In this document: positions 45,291 to 53,317 of the stretch, piece after piece | Layout of the letters: every line of letters starts with the position of its first letter | Numbering within the stretch: position 1 is the first letter of the stretch | Source of the DNA: an uncultured Clostridium sp. | GTDB taxonomy: Bacteria > Bacillota > Clostridia > TANB77 > CAG-508 | Length of the DNA: 64,000 nucleotides | Assembly: GCA_900552135.1 (NCBI GenBank) | Contig: URYN01000003.1 | Span: 100,880 to 164,879 of the forward strand | Direction of reading: 5' to 3' | Program-made: the position numbers and the translations under genes | The notes under the pieces: generated by a model | Database searches by the model: none | What the model was told of the DNA's origin: nothing | The model's input: only the letters and a program-made list of their open reading frames with translations

Positions 45291-45325
45291 AAGCCCAACG
45301 GGGACGCCCTTCTTTGGGCGAAGCA
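45291..45325. repeat. GC-rich palindromic repeat, copy 1
   Basis: Contains GGGACGCCCTTCTTTGGGC and a partner GCCC-type arm. It lies in the ileS leader after the T-box terminator and is inverted relative to copy 2. Confidence 0.7.
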
Positions 45326-45372
45326 ATGGATGAAAAGTTTATAAATTGATTTTTTTATCAAGTAACAAAACT

Positions 45373-45405
45373 TTTCGCCCAAAGAAGGGCGTCCCTAATG
45401 GGCGA
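45373..45405. repeat. GC-rich palindromic repeat, copy 2
   Basis: Reverse-orientation copy (TTCGCCCAAAGAAGGGC, then GTCCC and GGGCGAA). Copies 1 and 2 share a perfect 22-base inverted arm, extended by GAAAAGTTT/AAACTTTTC, so the mRNA could form a long stem before the ileS start. Confidence 0.7.
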
Positions 45406-45425
45406 AAATGAAAGGAGTAATTTAT

Positions 45426-48206
45426 ATGAGTGAAGAGAAGAAAGATTATTCAAGCACACTTAATTTACCAAAGACAGATTTTCCGATGAGAGGAAATTTG
45501 CCAACTAAAGAGCCAGAAACATTAAAGGCCGTTTTTGAGAATGGACTATATGAGAAGATTTTAAAGAAAAATGAAGGACACAAGCATTTTGTTTTACATG
45601 ATGGACCTCCATATGCTAATGGAGAAATTCATGCTGGACATGCCTTAAATAAAATTTTAAAGGATACAATCGTAAGATATAAGGCCATGAAAGGCTTTTA
45701 TGCACCTTTCATTCCTGGATATGATACACACGGAATGCCAACAGAGAAGAAGGCTATTGAGAAGCTTGGACTAGATAGAAGTAAGATTCCTGTTACAAAG
45801 TTTAGAGATACTTGTAGAGAATTTACAACAAATTACAAAGATATTCAAACAGAAGGCTTCAAACGTCTTGGTGTTCTTGGAGACTGGGACCACCCTTATA
45901 TAACTTATGACCATGCAACAGAGGCAAGACAAATTGGTGTATTCGGAGATATGTACAAAAAAGGATATATCTATAAAGGATTAAAACCAGTTTACTGGTG
46001 TACTGATTGTGAAACAGCACTAGCTGAGGCAGAAATTGAATATAAAGATGTAACAGGAGAATCTATATATGTAAAATTTCCTGTTGAAGATTCTAAGGGT
46101 TTGTTTGATAAAAAAGATACCTATATGGTAATTTGGACAACTACACCTTGGACTCTACCAGGAAACATGGGAATTACTATTGGTGCAGATTACGAATACA
46201 GCATGGTTGAGTTAAAAGAAAACAAGGAGAATGCAAAACTTGAAAGATTAATAATTGCAACAGAGCTTGTTGAAAAAGTTATGAAACTTGCTGAAGTAGA
46301 AGATTACAAAACAGTTCAAACTTTCAAAGGTTCAGAATTAGAAGGAGTTTTATGCAAGCATCCATTCTTAGACAGAATGTCTAGAGTAGTTCTTGGTAGT
46401 GAGACAACTGTAAATGTTACTCTTGATGAAGGTACTGGAGCAGTTCATACAGCACCTGCTTATGGTAAAGAGGACTATTTACAAGGATTGAAAGATAAAC
46501 TTGGAATGGTTGTTGCAGTTGATGATAAAGGAAAACAAACAGCCGAGGCCGGTGAGTTTGCTGGTCAATTCTATGCAAAATCTAACAAGACTATAACAGC
46601 TTGGTTAGACGAAAATGGATATTTATTAAAAGCTGTAAAAATAGAGCACTCTTATCCACATTGCTGGAGATGCAAAAAGCCAATAATCTTCAGAGCTACA
46701 CCACAATGGTTTGCATCTGTTGATGGATTTAGAGATGATGTTTTAAAGGCTATTAAGACTGTTACATGGCACCCAGATTGGGGCGAGGACAGAATGAGCG
46801 AAATGATTAAAGGAAGAAACGATTGGTGTATTTCAAGACAACGTACTTGGGGTGTTCCACTTCCAATATTCTATTGCAAAGACTGTGGAGAGCCTTATGT
46901 TACAGAAGAATCTATAAAGAAGATTCAAGAAGTTGTAAGAACAGAAGGAACAAATGCTTGGTGGGCAAAAGAAGCAAAGGATTTAGTACCAGAAGGTGCA
47001 AAATGTCCAAAATGTGGATGCACAGAATTCAAGAAAGAAACAGATATAATGGATGTTTGGTTTGATTCAGGTTCTACACATCAAAGCGTCCTTGTTGAAA
47101 GAGGATTAGACTATCCAGCAGACTTATATCTAGAAGGAAATGACCAATATAGAGGTTGGTTCCAATCTTCATTATTAACATCAGTTGCAGTAAATGGAAT
47201 TGCTCCATACAAAGAAGTTCTATGTTGTGGATTCGTTGTAGATGGTCAAGGAAGAAAAATGTCTAAGAGCTTAGGAAACGGAGTATCTCCAATAGATGTT
47301 TCAAATAAATTTGGAGCAGATATATTAAGACTTTGGGCATTATCGTCAGACTATTCTATGGACGTAAACTTATCAGATGACATACTAAAAGGAATTTCAG
47401 ATGTTTATAGAAAAATAAGAAACACAGCAAGATATATCTTAGGAAATACTTATGACTATGACCCTGAAAATCCAGTAGCTTATGAAGATTTACAAGAGAT
47501 AGATAAATGGGCATTAACAAGATTAAATAAATTGATTAAAGACTGTACAAAGGATTACGACACATACAGTTTCGGAAACTGCTACCACGATGTAAACCAA
47601 TTCTGTGTTGTAGATATGAGTAGCTTCTATCTTGACATAATAAAAGACAGATTATACACAGAAAAAGCAGATTCAGTAGCAAGACGTGCAGCACAAACAA
47701 CTATGTATTACATACTAGATGCACTGGTAAAAATATTAACACCAATGATTTCATTCACAGCCGAAGAAATTTGGTCAGCAATGAAACACACAGAAAAAGA
47801 AAATGTAGAAAGCCCAATGCTTGCAGACTATCCAGTTCCAAATGACGAATGGGATAACAAAGAAATAGCAGAAAAATGGGAGAAAATAATCAAAGTTAAG
47901 AATATAGTTGCAAAAGACTTAGAACTTGCAAGAGCAGAAAAAACAATAGGAAACTCTCTAGACGCAAAAGTTACACTATATGCAGAAGGAGAAGAATACA
48001 AATTCTTAAAAGAAAATGAAGAATTAATAAAACTTGTATTAATAGTATCTGGACTAGAAATACAAGAAAATAACAGAAAACAAGAAGAAAAACTAGGAGT
48101 AAAAGTAGAACATGCAACAGGTGAAAAATGCGAAAGATGTTGGATGTACAACGACCACCTAGAAGATGGACTATGCCCAAGATGTAAAGAAGTACTAGAA
48201 AAATAA
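45426..48206 (+). CDS. ileS: Isoleucyl-tRNA synthetase
   Basis: Charges tRNA-Ile and edits valine. 926 residues with the HIGH-like motif GEIHAGHALNK (about 66-76), the editing domain (WTTTPWTLPGN), KMSKS in GRKMSKSLGNG (about 610) and a C-terminal zinc site CERCWMYNDH/CPRC. The ATG at 45408 opens the frame, but AAAGGAG is spaced for the ATG at 45426. Controlled by the T-box upstream; the two repeats between T-box and start are unusual. Confidence 0.97.
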   Translation: MSEEKKDYSSTLNLPKTDFPMRGNLPTKEPETLKAVFENGLYEKILKKNEGHKHFVLHDGPPYANGEIHAGHALNKILKDTIVRYKAMKGFYAPFIPGYDTHGMPTEKKAIEKLGLDRSKIPVTKFRDTCREFTTNYKDIQTEGFKRLGVLGDWDHPYITYDHATEARQIGVFGDMYKKGYIYKGLKPVYWCTDCETALAEAEIEYKDVTGESIYVKFPVEDSKGLFDKKDTYMVIWTTTPWTLPGNMGITIGADYEYSMVELKENKENAKLERLIIATELVEKVMKLAEVEDYKTVQTFKGSELEGVLCKHPFLDRMSRVVLGSETTVNVTLDEGTGAVHTAPAYGKEDYLQGLKDKLGMVVAVDDKGKQTAEAGEFAGQFYAKSNKTITAWLDENGYLLKAVKIEHSYPHCWRCKKPIIFRATPQWFASVDGFRDDVLKAIKTVTWHPDWGEDRMSEMIKGRNDWCISRQRTWGVPLPIFYCKDCGEPYVTEESIKKIQEVVRTEGTNAWWAKEAKDLVPEGAKCPKCGCTEFKKETDIMDVWFDSGSTHQSVLVERGLDYPADLYLEGNDQYRGWFQSSLLTSVAVNGIAPYKEVLCCGFVVDGQGRKMSKSLGNGVSPIDVSNKFGADILRLWALSSDYSMDVNLSDDILKGISDVYRKIRNTARYILGNTYDYDPENPVAYEDLQEIDKWALTRLNKLIKDCTKDYDTYSFGNCYHDVNQFCVVDMSSFYLDIIKDRLYTEKADSVARRAAQTTMYYILDALVKILTPMISFTAEEIWSAMKHTEKENVESPMLADYPVPNDEWDNKEIAEKWEKIIKVKNIVAKDLELARAEKTIGNSLDAKVTLYAEGEEYKFLKENEELIKLVLIVSGLEIQENNRKQEEKLGVKVEHATGEKCERCWMYNDHLEDGLCPRCKEVLEK

Positions 48207-48226
48207 AAAATCGCATCAAAAAGAAG

Positions 48227-48259
48227 CTTCGCCCAAGAGGGACGCCCCTTTTTGGGCGA
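48227..48259. repeat. GC-rich palindromic repeat, copy 3
   Basis: TTCGCCCAAGAGGGACGCC then CCTTTTTGGGCGAA, 20 bases after ileS; same family as the copies at 45.3 kb and 61.4 kb. Confidence 0.7.
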
Positions 48260-48302
48260 AAATAGGGTTAATGAAAAATATTCAGATGTTTAAGTTATTT
48301 GT

Positions 48303-48331
48303 GAGACGAAGAAAAGTTAAGGCTTCGTCTC
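48303..48331 (+). terminator. Hairpin after ileS
   Basis: GAGACGAAG (48303-48311) and CTTCGTCTC (48323-48331) pair perfectly; weak T run. Confidence 0.65.
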
Positions 48332-48375
48332 TTATAATGTTAATAGATTTTTTGCTAGCAGATTTTAATAAAAAC

Positions 48376-48404
48376 TTGAAAATTTATATGTTTTAATGTA
48401 GAAT
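48376..48404 (+). promoter_or_regulatory. Promoter of tsaE-tsaB-rimI
   Basis: TTGAAA (48376-48381) and TAGAAT (48399-48404), 17-base spacer. Confidence 0.55.
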
Positions 48405-48445
48405 ACAACTAGTAAAATAGAAGAAAAAAGAAAGGAAATGTAATA

Positions 48446-48880
48446 ATGCAAGAATATAATTTTGTTTCACATTCAGAAAATGATACAATTAAATTTGCAG
48501 ACGAATTTGCATCTAAGTTGGATAGGCATTCTATAATAGTTCTTTCAGGAGATTTAGGTTCTGGAAAGACTAAGTTTACAGAAGGCGTTCTTAGACATTT
48601 CGGGTTAGAAGATGAAATTTCTAGTCCTACTTTTACTATTGTAAATGAATATGATGCAAAGGATTTTAAGATATTTCATTTTGATTTATACAGGCTTGCA
48701 GATGTTGACGAATTTTACGCTATGGGTGGCGAAGAATATTTGCAAAATGGTCTTTGTATTTTTGAATGGGGCGAAATGATTGAAGAAATCTTGCAAACTC
48801 GCTACACGAAAATTACTTTTTCTAGAAATACAGAAAATACTGATTTTAGAAATTTAAGAATCGAGGAAATAGATAAATGA
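48446..48880 (+). CDS. tsaE: tRNA threonylcarbamoyladenosine biosynthesis ATPase TsaE
   Basis: 144 residues: Walker A LSGDLGSGKTKFTEGVL, then ISSPTFTIVNEYD and FHFDLYRL, the classical TsaE sequence. With TsaB and TsaD it makes t6A37 in ANN-decoding tRNAs. Its end overlaps tsaB by four bases (ATGA). Confidence 0.96.
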   Translation: MQEYNFVSHSENDTIKFADEFASKLDRHSIIVLSGDLGSGKTKFTEGVLRHFGLEDEISSPTFTIVNEYDAKDFKIFHFDLYRLADVDEFYAMGGEEYLQNGLCIFEWGEMIEEILQTRYTKITFSRNTENTDFRNLRIEEIDK

Positions 48881-49608
48881 AAATTTTAGCTGTTGATACT
48901 TCTTCAAAGAATTGTTCTGTTTCTATTGTTGAAGTTGATGAAAATGAAAATTTTGAAATAATTGCACAAGACAATAATGATGATGAAAGAACTCATTCAG
49001 TTAAGCTTATGCCAATGATTGATAACATGTTTAAATCTTCTAATTTAAGTTTAGATAATATTGATTTGCTTGCATGCTGTCTTGGCCCTGGCTCTTTTAC
49101 TGGAATTAGAATTGGAATTGCAACCGTAAAAGCTTTCGCAGATGCAAAAAATATTCCCACTGTTGGCGTTACTTCACTTGAGAGCCTGGCTTATAATGTT
49201 GAAAATTCTTCTTTGGTTTGCTCTCTTATAGATTGCAAACACGGAAATGTTTATTCAGGAATTTTTGAAATAAATAGCAATAGTGGAAATACCACTTATA
49301 CTCAAGTTCAAGAAGATGTTTCTGATGAGATAAATGTAGTTCTAGATAATTTAAAATCTGTTTGTTCAAAGGATTTAGAAAACAAAAAACTTACTTTTGT
49401 TGGTGACGGAAGTGTTTTATATAAAGATTTGATTAATGAACAATTTGCAGACTATGATATAGAATTTTCTGATAACAATATTCAATCTAGTATATCACTT
49501 GCCAAAAGTGCTTATTATAGATTTAATCAAGGACTTGCTGGAGATTCAAATAACATCTCACCTATTTATTTAAGAAAATCTCAGGCAGAGCAAGCCACAA
49601 ACAAGTAA
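48877..49608 (+). CDS. tsaB: tRNA threonylcarbamoyladenosine biosynthesis protein TsaB
   Basis: 243 residues with the ASKHA-like fold: ILAVDTSSKNCSVSIVE, RTHSVKLMPMIDNMF, LGPGSFTGIRIGIATVKAFA and IYLRKSQAEQ. Partner of TsaD and TsaE. Translationally coupled to tsaE through the ATGA overlap; rimI follows 42 bases later, as in many Firmicutes. Confidence 0.95.
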   Translation: MKILAVDTSSKNCSVSIVEVDENENFEIIAQDNNDDERTHSVKLMPMIDNMFKSSNLSLDNIDLLACCLGPGSFTGIRIGIATVKAFADAKNIPTVGVTSLESLAYNVENSSLVCSLIDCKHGNVYSGIFEINSNSGNTTYTQVQEDVSDEINVVLDNLKSVCSKDLENKKLTFVGDGSVLYKDLINEQFADYDIEFSDNNIQSSISLAKSAYYRFNQGLAGDSNNISPIYLRKSQAEQATNK

Positions 49609-49650
49609 TCCAATTATTTTAGAACAAAATAAATTATACAAGGAGAAATT

Positions 49651-50181
49651 ATGTGTAATAATAATAATACATTTAATTGTTCCGCAAATAACTCTATAAA
49701 TAATTCAACGAGTAACTCAACAAATAAAATAGACAATGATTCATCTTTAGTCATTTTGCCTTTTACTTTTTCAGATTTAAAGCAAATCGCACCTCACCTT
49801 TCTTCTGATTTTGATGATTTTTGGAATTATGATACTCTAAAAGATGAATTAAATTCTGAGTTTTCTAAGTATATTGTTGCAAAAACTCAGGATAATAATA
49901 TAGTAGGTTTTTGCGGTATTAAGATTATTCTTGATGAAGCAGAATTGATGAATATTGTCGTAAAAAAAGATTTTAGAGGCAGAAAGATTTCTTCTTACAT
50001 GCTAAGCGAGATAATTCGCTATTGTAAAAATCATGAAATTACAGCAATAAATTTAGAGGTAAATATTAAAAATACTATTGCAATTAATCTTTATAAAAAG
50101 TATAATTTCAAAGAGGTCGGTCTAAGAAAAAAATACTATGATGGAATTGATGATGCAATTCTTATGACACTTGAACTTTAA
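49651..50181 (+). CDS. rimI: RimI-like ribosomal protein S18 N-acetyltransferase (GNAT)
   Basis: 176 residues. GNAT core: FCGIKIILDEAELMNIVV, the acetyl-CoA loop DFRGRKISSYML and a final NLEVNIKNTIAINLYKKYNF. The first 30 residues are an Asn/Ser/Thr-rich low-complexity extension not typical of RimI; an internal start cannot be excluded but none has a better site than the AAGGAG before 49651. Placement after tsaB supports the RimI call. Confidence 0.85.
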   Translation: MCNNNNTFNCSANNSINNSTSNSTNKIDNDSSLVILPFTFSDLKQIAPHLSSDFDDFWNYDTLKDELNSEFSKYIVAKTQDNNIVGFCGIKIILDEAELMNIVVKKDFRGRKISSYMLSEIIRYCKNHEITAINLEVNIKNTIAINLYKKYNFKEVGLRKKYYDGIDDAILMTLEL

Positions 50182-50186
50182 CACTT

Positions 50187-50254
50187 TTGTCGTTTTTTCT
50201 TGCATTTTTTTATAAATTAATATATGATTTATATCATTTTAGAAAAAACGACAA
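50187..50254. repeat. 14-bp inverted repeat between rimI and the protease gene
   Basis: TTGTCGTTTTTTCT (50187-50200) and AGAAAAAACGACAA (50241-50254) enclose 40 AT-rich bases with a smaller palindrome. It could act as a terminator or as an operator for the next gene. Confidence 0.5.
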
Positions 50255-50298
50255 GTTTTAATATACATATATGATAAAATTTTAGGAGGAATTAACCA

Positions 50299-52686
50299 AT
50301 GAGAAATGAATTTGAGCTTTCATACAAACGTTTAAAATCCACATGTAACCCTAACTTATTTAAGTTTGAAACAACAGAGAGCCTTGAACCAATAAGTGCC
50401 GGAATCGGTCAAGAGCGTGGAATTAAGGCTTTGGAATTTGGTCTAAATGTTGACATTAATGGTTACAATCTTTATATTGAAGGACCTAGCGGTGTTGGAA
50501 AAACAATGTACACAAAACACTATCTAGATACTATTTCTAAGAAGAAAAAAATCCCACAAGACTGGTGCTATGTTTATAATTTTGATAATCCTAACGAGCC
50601 TGTTGCAGTACCTCTTTCAGCTGGTCAAGGTAAAGAATTCCGTGATGCAATGGACAGATTTATTAAGGATATTAAACATGACATTAAAGAAACTTTCAGC
50701 AACGATGATTTCGAAAAAGAAAAGGCTTTGATTAAGCAAGAATATGACGCAAAAAGAGAATCTTTGATGGCTAAACTTAATGAAACCTCTTCTCAATATG
50801 GCTTCCAAGTTAAGTCTGCAAACAACGGTATTTACATGATGCCAGTTATAAACGGTAAAACTATTGAGGAATCTGAATTTGAAAAACTTGATGAAAGTAC
50901 TAAGAAAGAATTCGAGGATAAATCAACAATCGTTCAACAACATGTTATGAATGCCATATCTCAAATAAAAGCTATTCAATCTGAAGCTGATCAAAAGATT
51001 TCCGAGTGGCAATCAAATGTTGCTTTACTAACTGTAAATGCACACATTAATTATATAAAATCAAACTTCAAAAGAAATAAAAAAATAAATAAATTTTTAG
51101 ATGATGTAAAGAAAGATATTTTAAAGAATGTAAATGCCTTCTTAGTTGATGACAAGAAACAGTCAGCTAATGTAGCTCAAAATCCAAGACCAGAAGTTCA
51201 ACAACCTTGGCTAAACTACAGAGTAAATTTATTTATTGATAATAGCAACCACGAAGGTGCTCCTGTAATAATGGATTCTAACTATTCTTATCCAAATATT
51301 TTTGGTAAATTGGAATATGAAAATTATTATGGTAGTTTAAAAACAGATTATACAATGTTAAAGCCTGGTCTTCTTCATATTGCAAATGGTGGATATTTAA
51401 TAATGCAGGCTGCCGATCTGCTTTCAAATCAATCTTGCTATAATTCTTTGAAAAAAGTATTAAGAACTAAGGAACTTGGCATTGAAAATTTAGTAGACCA
51501 ACATTCTTCAATGGTTATGGTTTCTTTGAAACCTGAACCCATTCCACTTAATTTAAAAGTTATTTTAATTGGAAATGATAACATTTATCAAACATTAATT
51601 TCTGTTGATGCAGATTTCAGAAAGTTATTTAAAATAAAGGTTGAATTTGAAGATGACGCTCCATTAACAGTTGATAATATGAATAAATTAGCTAGAGTTG
51701 TTGAAGGTTTCTGCAAAACAGAAGAACTTCCACCTCTTGATCGAACAGGAATGGCAAAAGTTATAGAATTCGCCTCTCGCCTTGCAAATGATCAAACTAA
51801 ACTTTCTACAAGATTTAGCGAGATTACACAAATTGTTGGCGAAGCAGCAACTCTTGCAAAACTTCATCGTGAAAAAGTTATTTCTGGTGAAACAGTTGAC
51901 TTAGCTTTAGAACAAAGACAAGAACGTGTTCAAAAATATAATGAAAAATATATCGAAATGATAAACAACAACACTCTTTTAATAGATACAAAGGGATTTA
52001 AAGTAGGACAAATAAATGGCTTAACAGTAATGAGCCTTGGTGATTATTCTTTCGGACTTCCAACAAAAATTACTGCAAATACTTATGTAGGAAAGAACGG
52101 AATTATAGACATAGAGCGTGAAGTTGACATGTCTGGCTCTTCTCACTCTAAAGGAATTTTAATACTAGCAGGATATTTAGGAGAAATGTTTGCTCAAGAC
52201 ATGCCTTTATCTTTAACAGCAAGTTTATGTTTCGAGCAATTATATAATGGAGTTGATGGAGACAGTGCTTCTTCAACAGAATTATACGCAATACTTTCAA
52301 GCTTGTCTGGCATTCCTATAAATCAAGCCATTGCCGTAACTGGTTCAGTAAACCAAAAAGGTGAAATCCAACCAATCGGTGGTGTAAATGAAAAAATTGA
52401 AGGATACTTTAAGATATGCAAACTTCGTGGATTAGATGGTTCACATGGTGTAATGATTCCAAAATTAAATGAACAAAATTTAAATTTATCAGACGAAGTT
52501 GTTGACGCTGTAAAGCAAGGACTATTCCACATCTACACTATTTCAACAATAGAACAAGGAATAGAAATTTTAACTGGCGTTCCAGCTGGTCGTAAAGATG
52601 AAACTTCAAGATTCCCAGCAGGATCTGTTAACTACCTAGCTTATGCAAAACTAAGAAAATATGCAAAAGTAAGTAAAGAAGATTAA
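50299..52686 (+). CDS. Lon-family ATP-dependent protease (AAA_32 + Lon_C)
   Basis: 795 residues with an N-terminal ATPase (P-loop EGPSGVGKTMYTK, about 61-73), a helical insertion (about 120-300) and a C-terminal Lon protease domain with Ser in DGDSASSTELYAILS (about 656) and Lys in GGVNEKIEGYF (about 698). This is the archaeal/LonB-like type with a split AAA region rather than LonA. It is followed by an AT-rich intergenic region. Substrates unknown. Confidence 0.88.
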   Translation: MRNEFELSYKRLKSTCNPNLFKFETTESLEPISAGIGQERGIKALEFGLNVDINGYNLYIEGPSGVGKTMYTKHYLDTISKKKKIPQDWCYVYNFDNPNEPVAVPLSAGQGKEFRDAMDRFIKDIKHDIKETFSNDDFEKEKALIKQEYDAKRESLMAKLNETSSQYGFQVKSANNGIYMMPVINGKTIEESEFEKLDESTKKEFEDKSTIVQQHVMNAISQIKAIQSEADQKISEWQSNVALLTVNAHINYIKSNFKRNKKINKFLDDVKKDILKNVNAFLVDDKKQSANVAQNPRPEVQQPWLNYRVNLFIDNSNHEGAPVIMDSNYSYPNIFGKLEYENYYGSLKTDYTMLKPGLLHIANGGYLIMQAADLLSNQSCYNSLKKVLRTKELGIENLVDQHSSMVMVSLKPEPIPLNLKVILIGNDNIYQTLISVDADFRKLFKIKVEFEDDAPLTVDNMNKLARVVEGFCKTEELPPLDRTGMAKVIEFASRLANDQTKLSTRFSEITQIVGEAATLAKLHREKVISGETVDLALEQRQERVQKYNEKYIEMINNNTLLIDTKGFKVGQINGLTVMSLGDYSFGLPTKITANTYVGKNGIIDIEREVDMSGSSHSKGILILAGYLGEMFAQDMPLSLTASLCFEQLYNGVDGDSASSTELYAILSSLSGIPINQAIAVTGSVNQKGEIQPIGGVNEKIEGYFKICKLRGLDGSHGVMIPKLNEQNLNLSDEVVDAVKQGLFHIYTISTIEQGIEILTGVPAGRKDETSRFPAGSVNYLAYAKLRKYAKVSKED

Positions 52687-52861
52687 AATGTCAAAATTTA
52701 GTTACAATTTACTATATGATATATCTAAATTTTATTGATAATTAAAAGTCTCTAATTACAAAAATTGTAAGTTTGTAAATAAAATATGAATGATTTTGAT
52801 TAAGCAGCTGTAAACTACAATAGAAAATAAAAAATTTCATTAGAAAAAATTAAAAATATTG

Positions 52862-52890
52862 TTGAAATAATAAATTTGTTATGATATTAT
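52862..52890 (+). promoter_or_regulatory. Promoter of the (CA)n small ORF
   Basis: TTGAAA (52862-52867) and TATTAT (52885-52890), 17-base spacer. Confidence 0.5.
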
Positions 52891-52947
52891 AGAAATGTAA
52901 ACAAAAGTGCAAAAAACGCAAAAGAAAAGAAAAAGGAGTAATAGAAA

Positions 52948-53118
<171 letters not shown>

Positions 53119-53136
<18 letters not shown>

Positions 53137-53158
53137 AAAAACTATTTCTGTCTTTTTT
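53119..53158 (+). terminator. Terminator upstream of the DGR target
   Basis: AAGATAGGAGTAGTTT pairs with AAACTATTTCTGTCTT using three G-U pairs, followed by a T tract. From here to 53317 I see no gene; a weak TTGAAA/TAAATC promoter is possible near 53180. Confidence 0.6.
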
Positions 53159-53317
53159 GCGTTTAAAAATACTTTTGAAAAATAGAGGTTTTATAGATAA
53201 ATCCTAAAAATCTAAAAAAACTAAAACACAGGGGAAAACAAAGATAAAGTATTAATTCCTTACAAGAAATTAGAATTATAAAATTATACCTTGTTAGAAA
53301 GAGAGGAAAAAGTAAAA

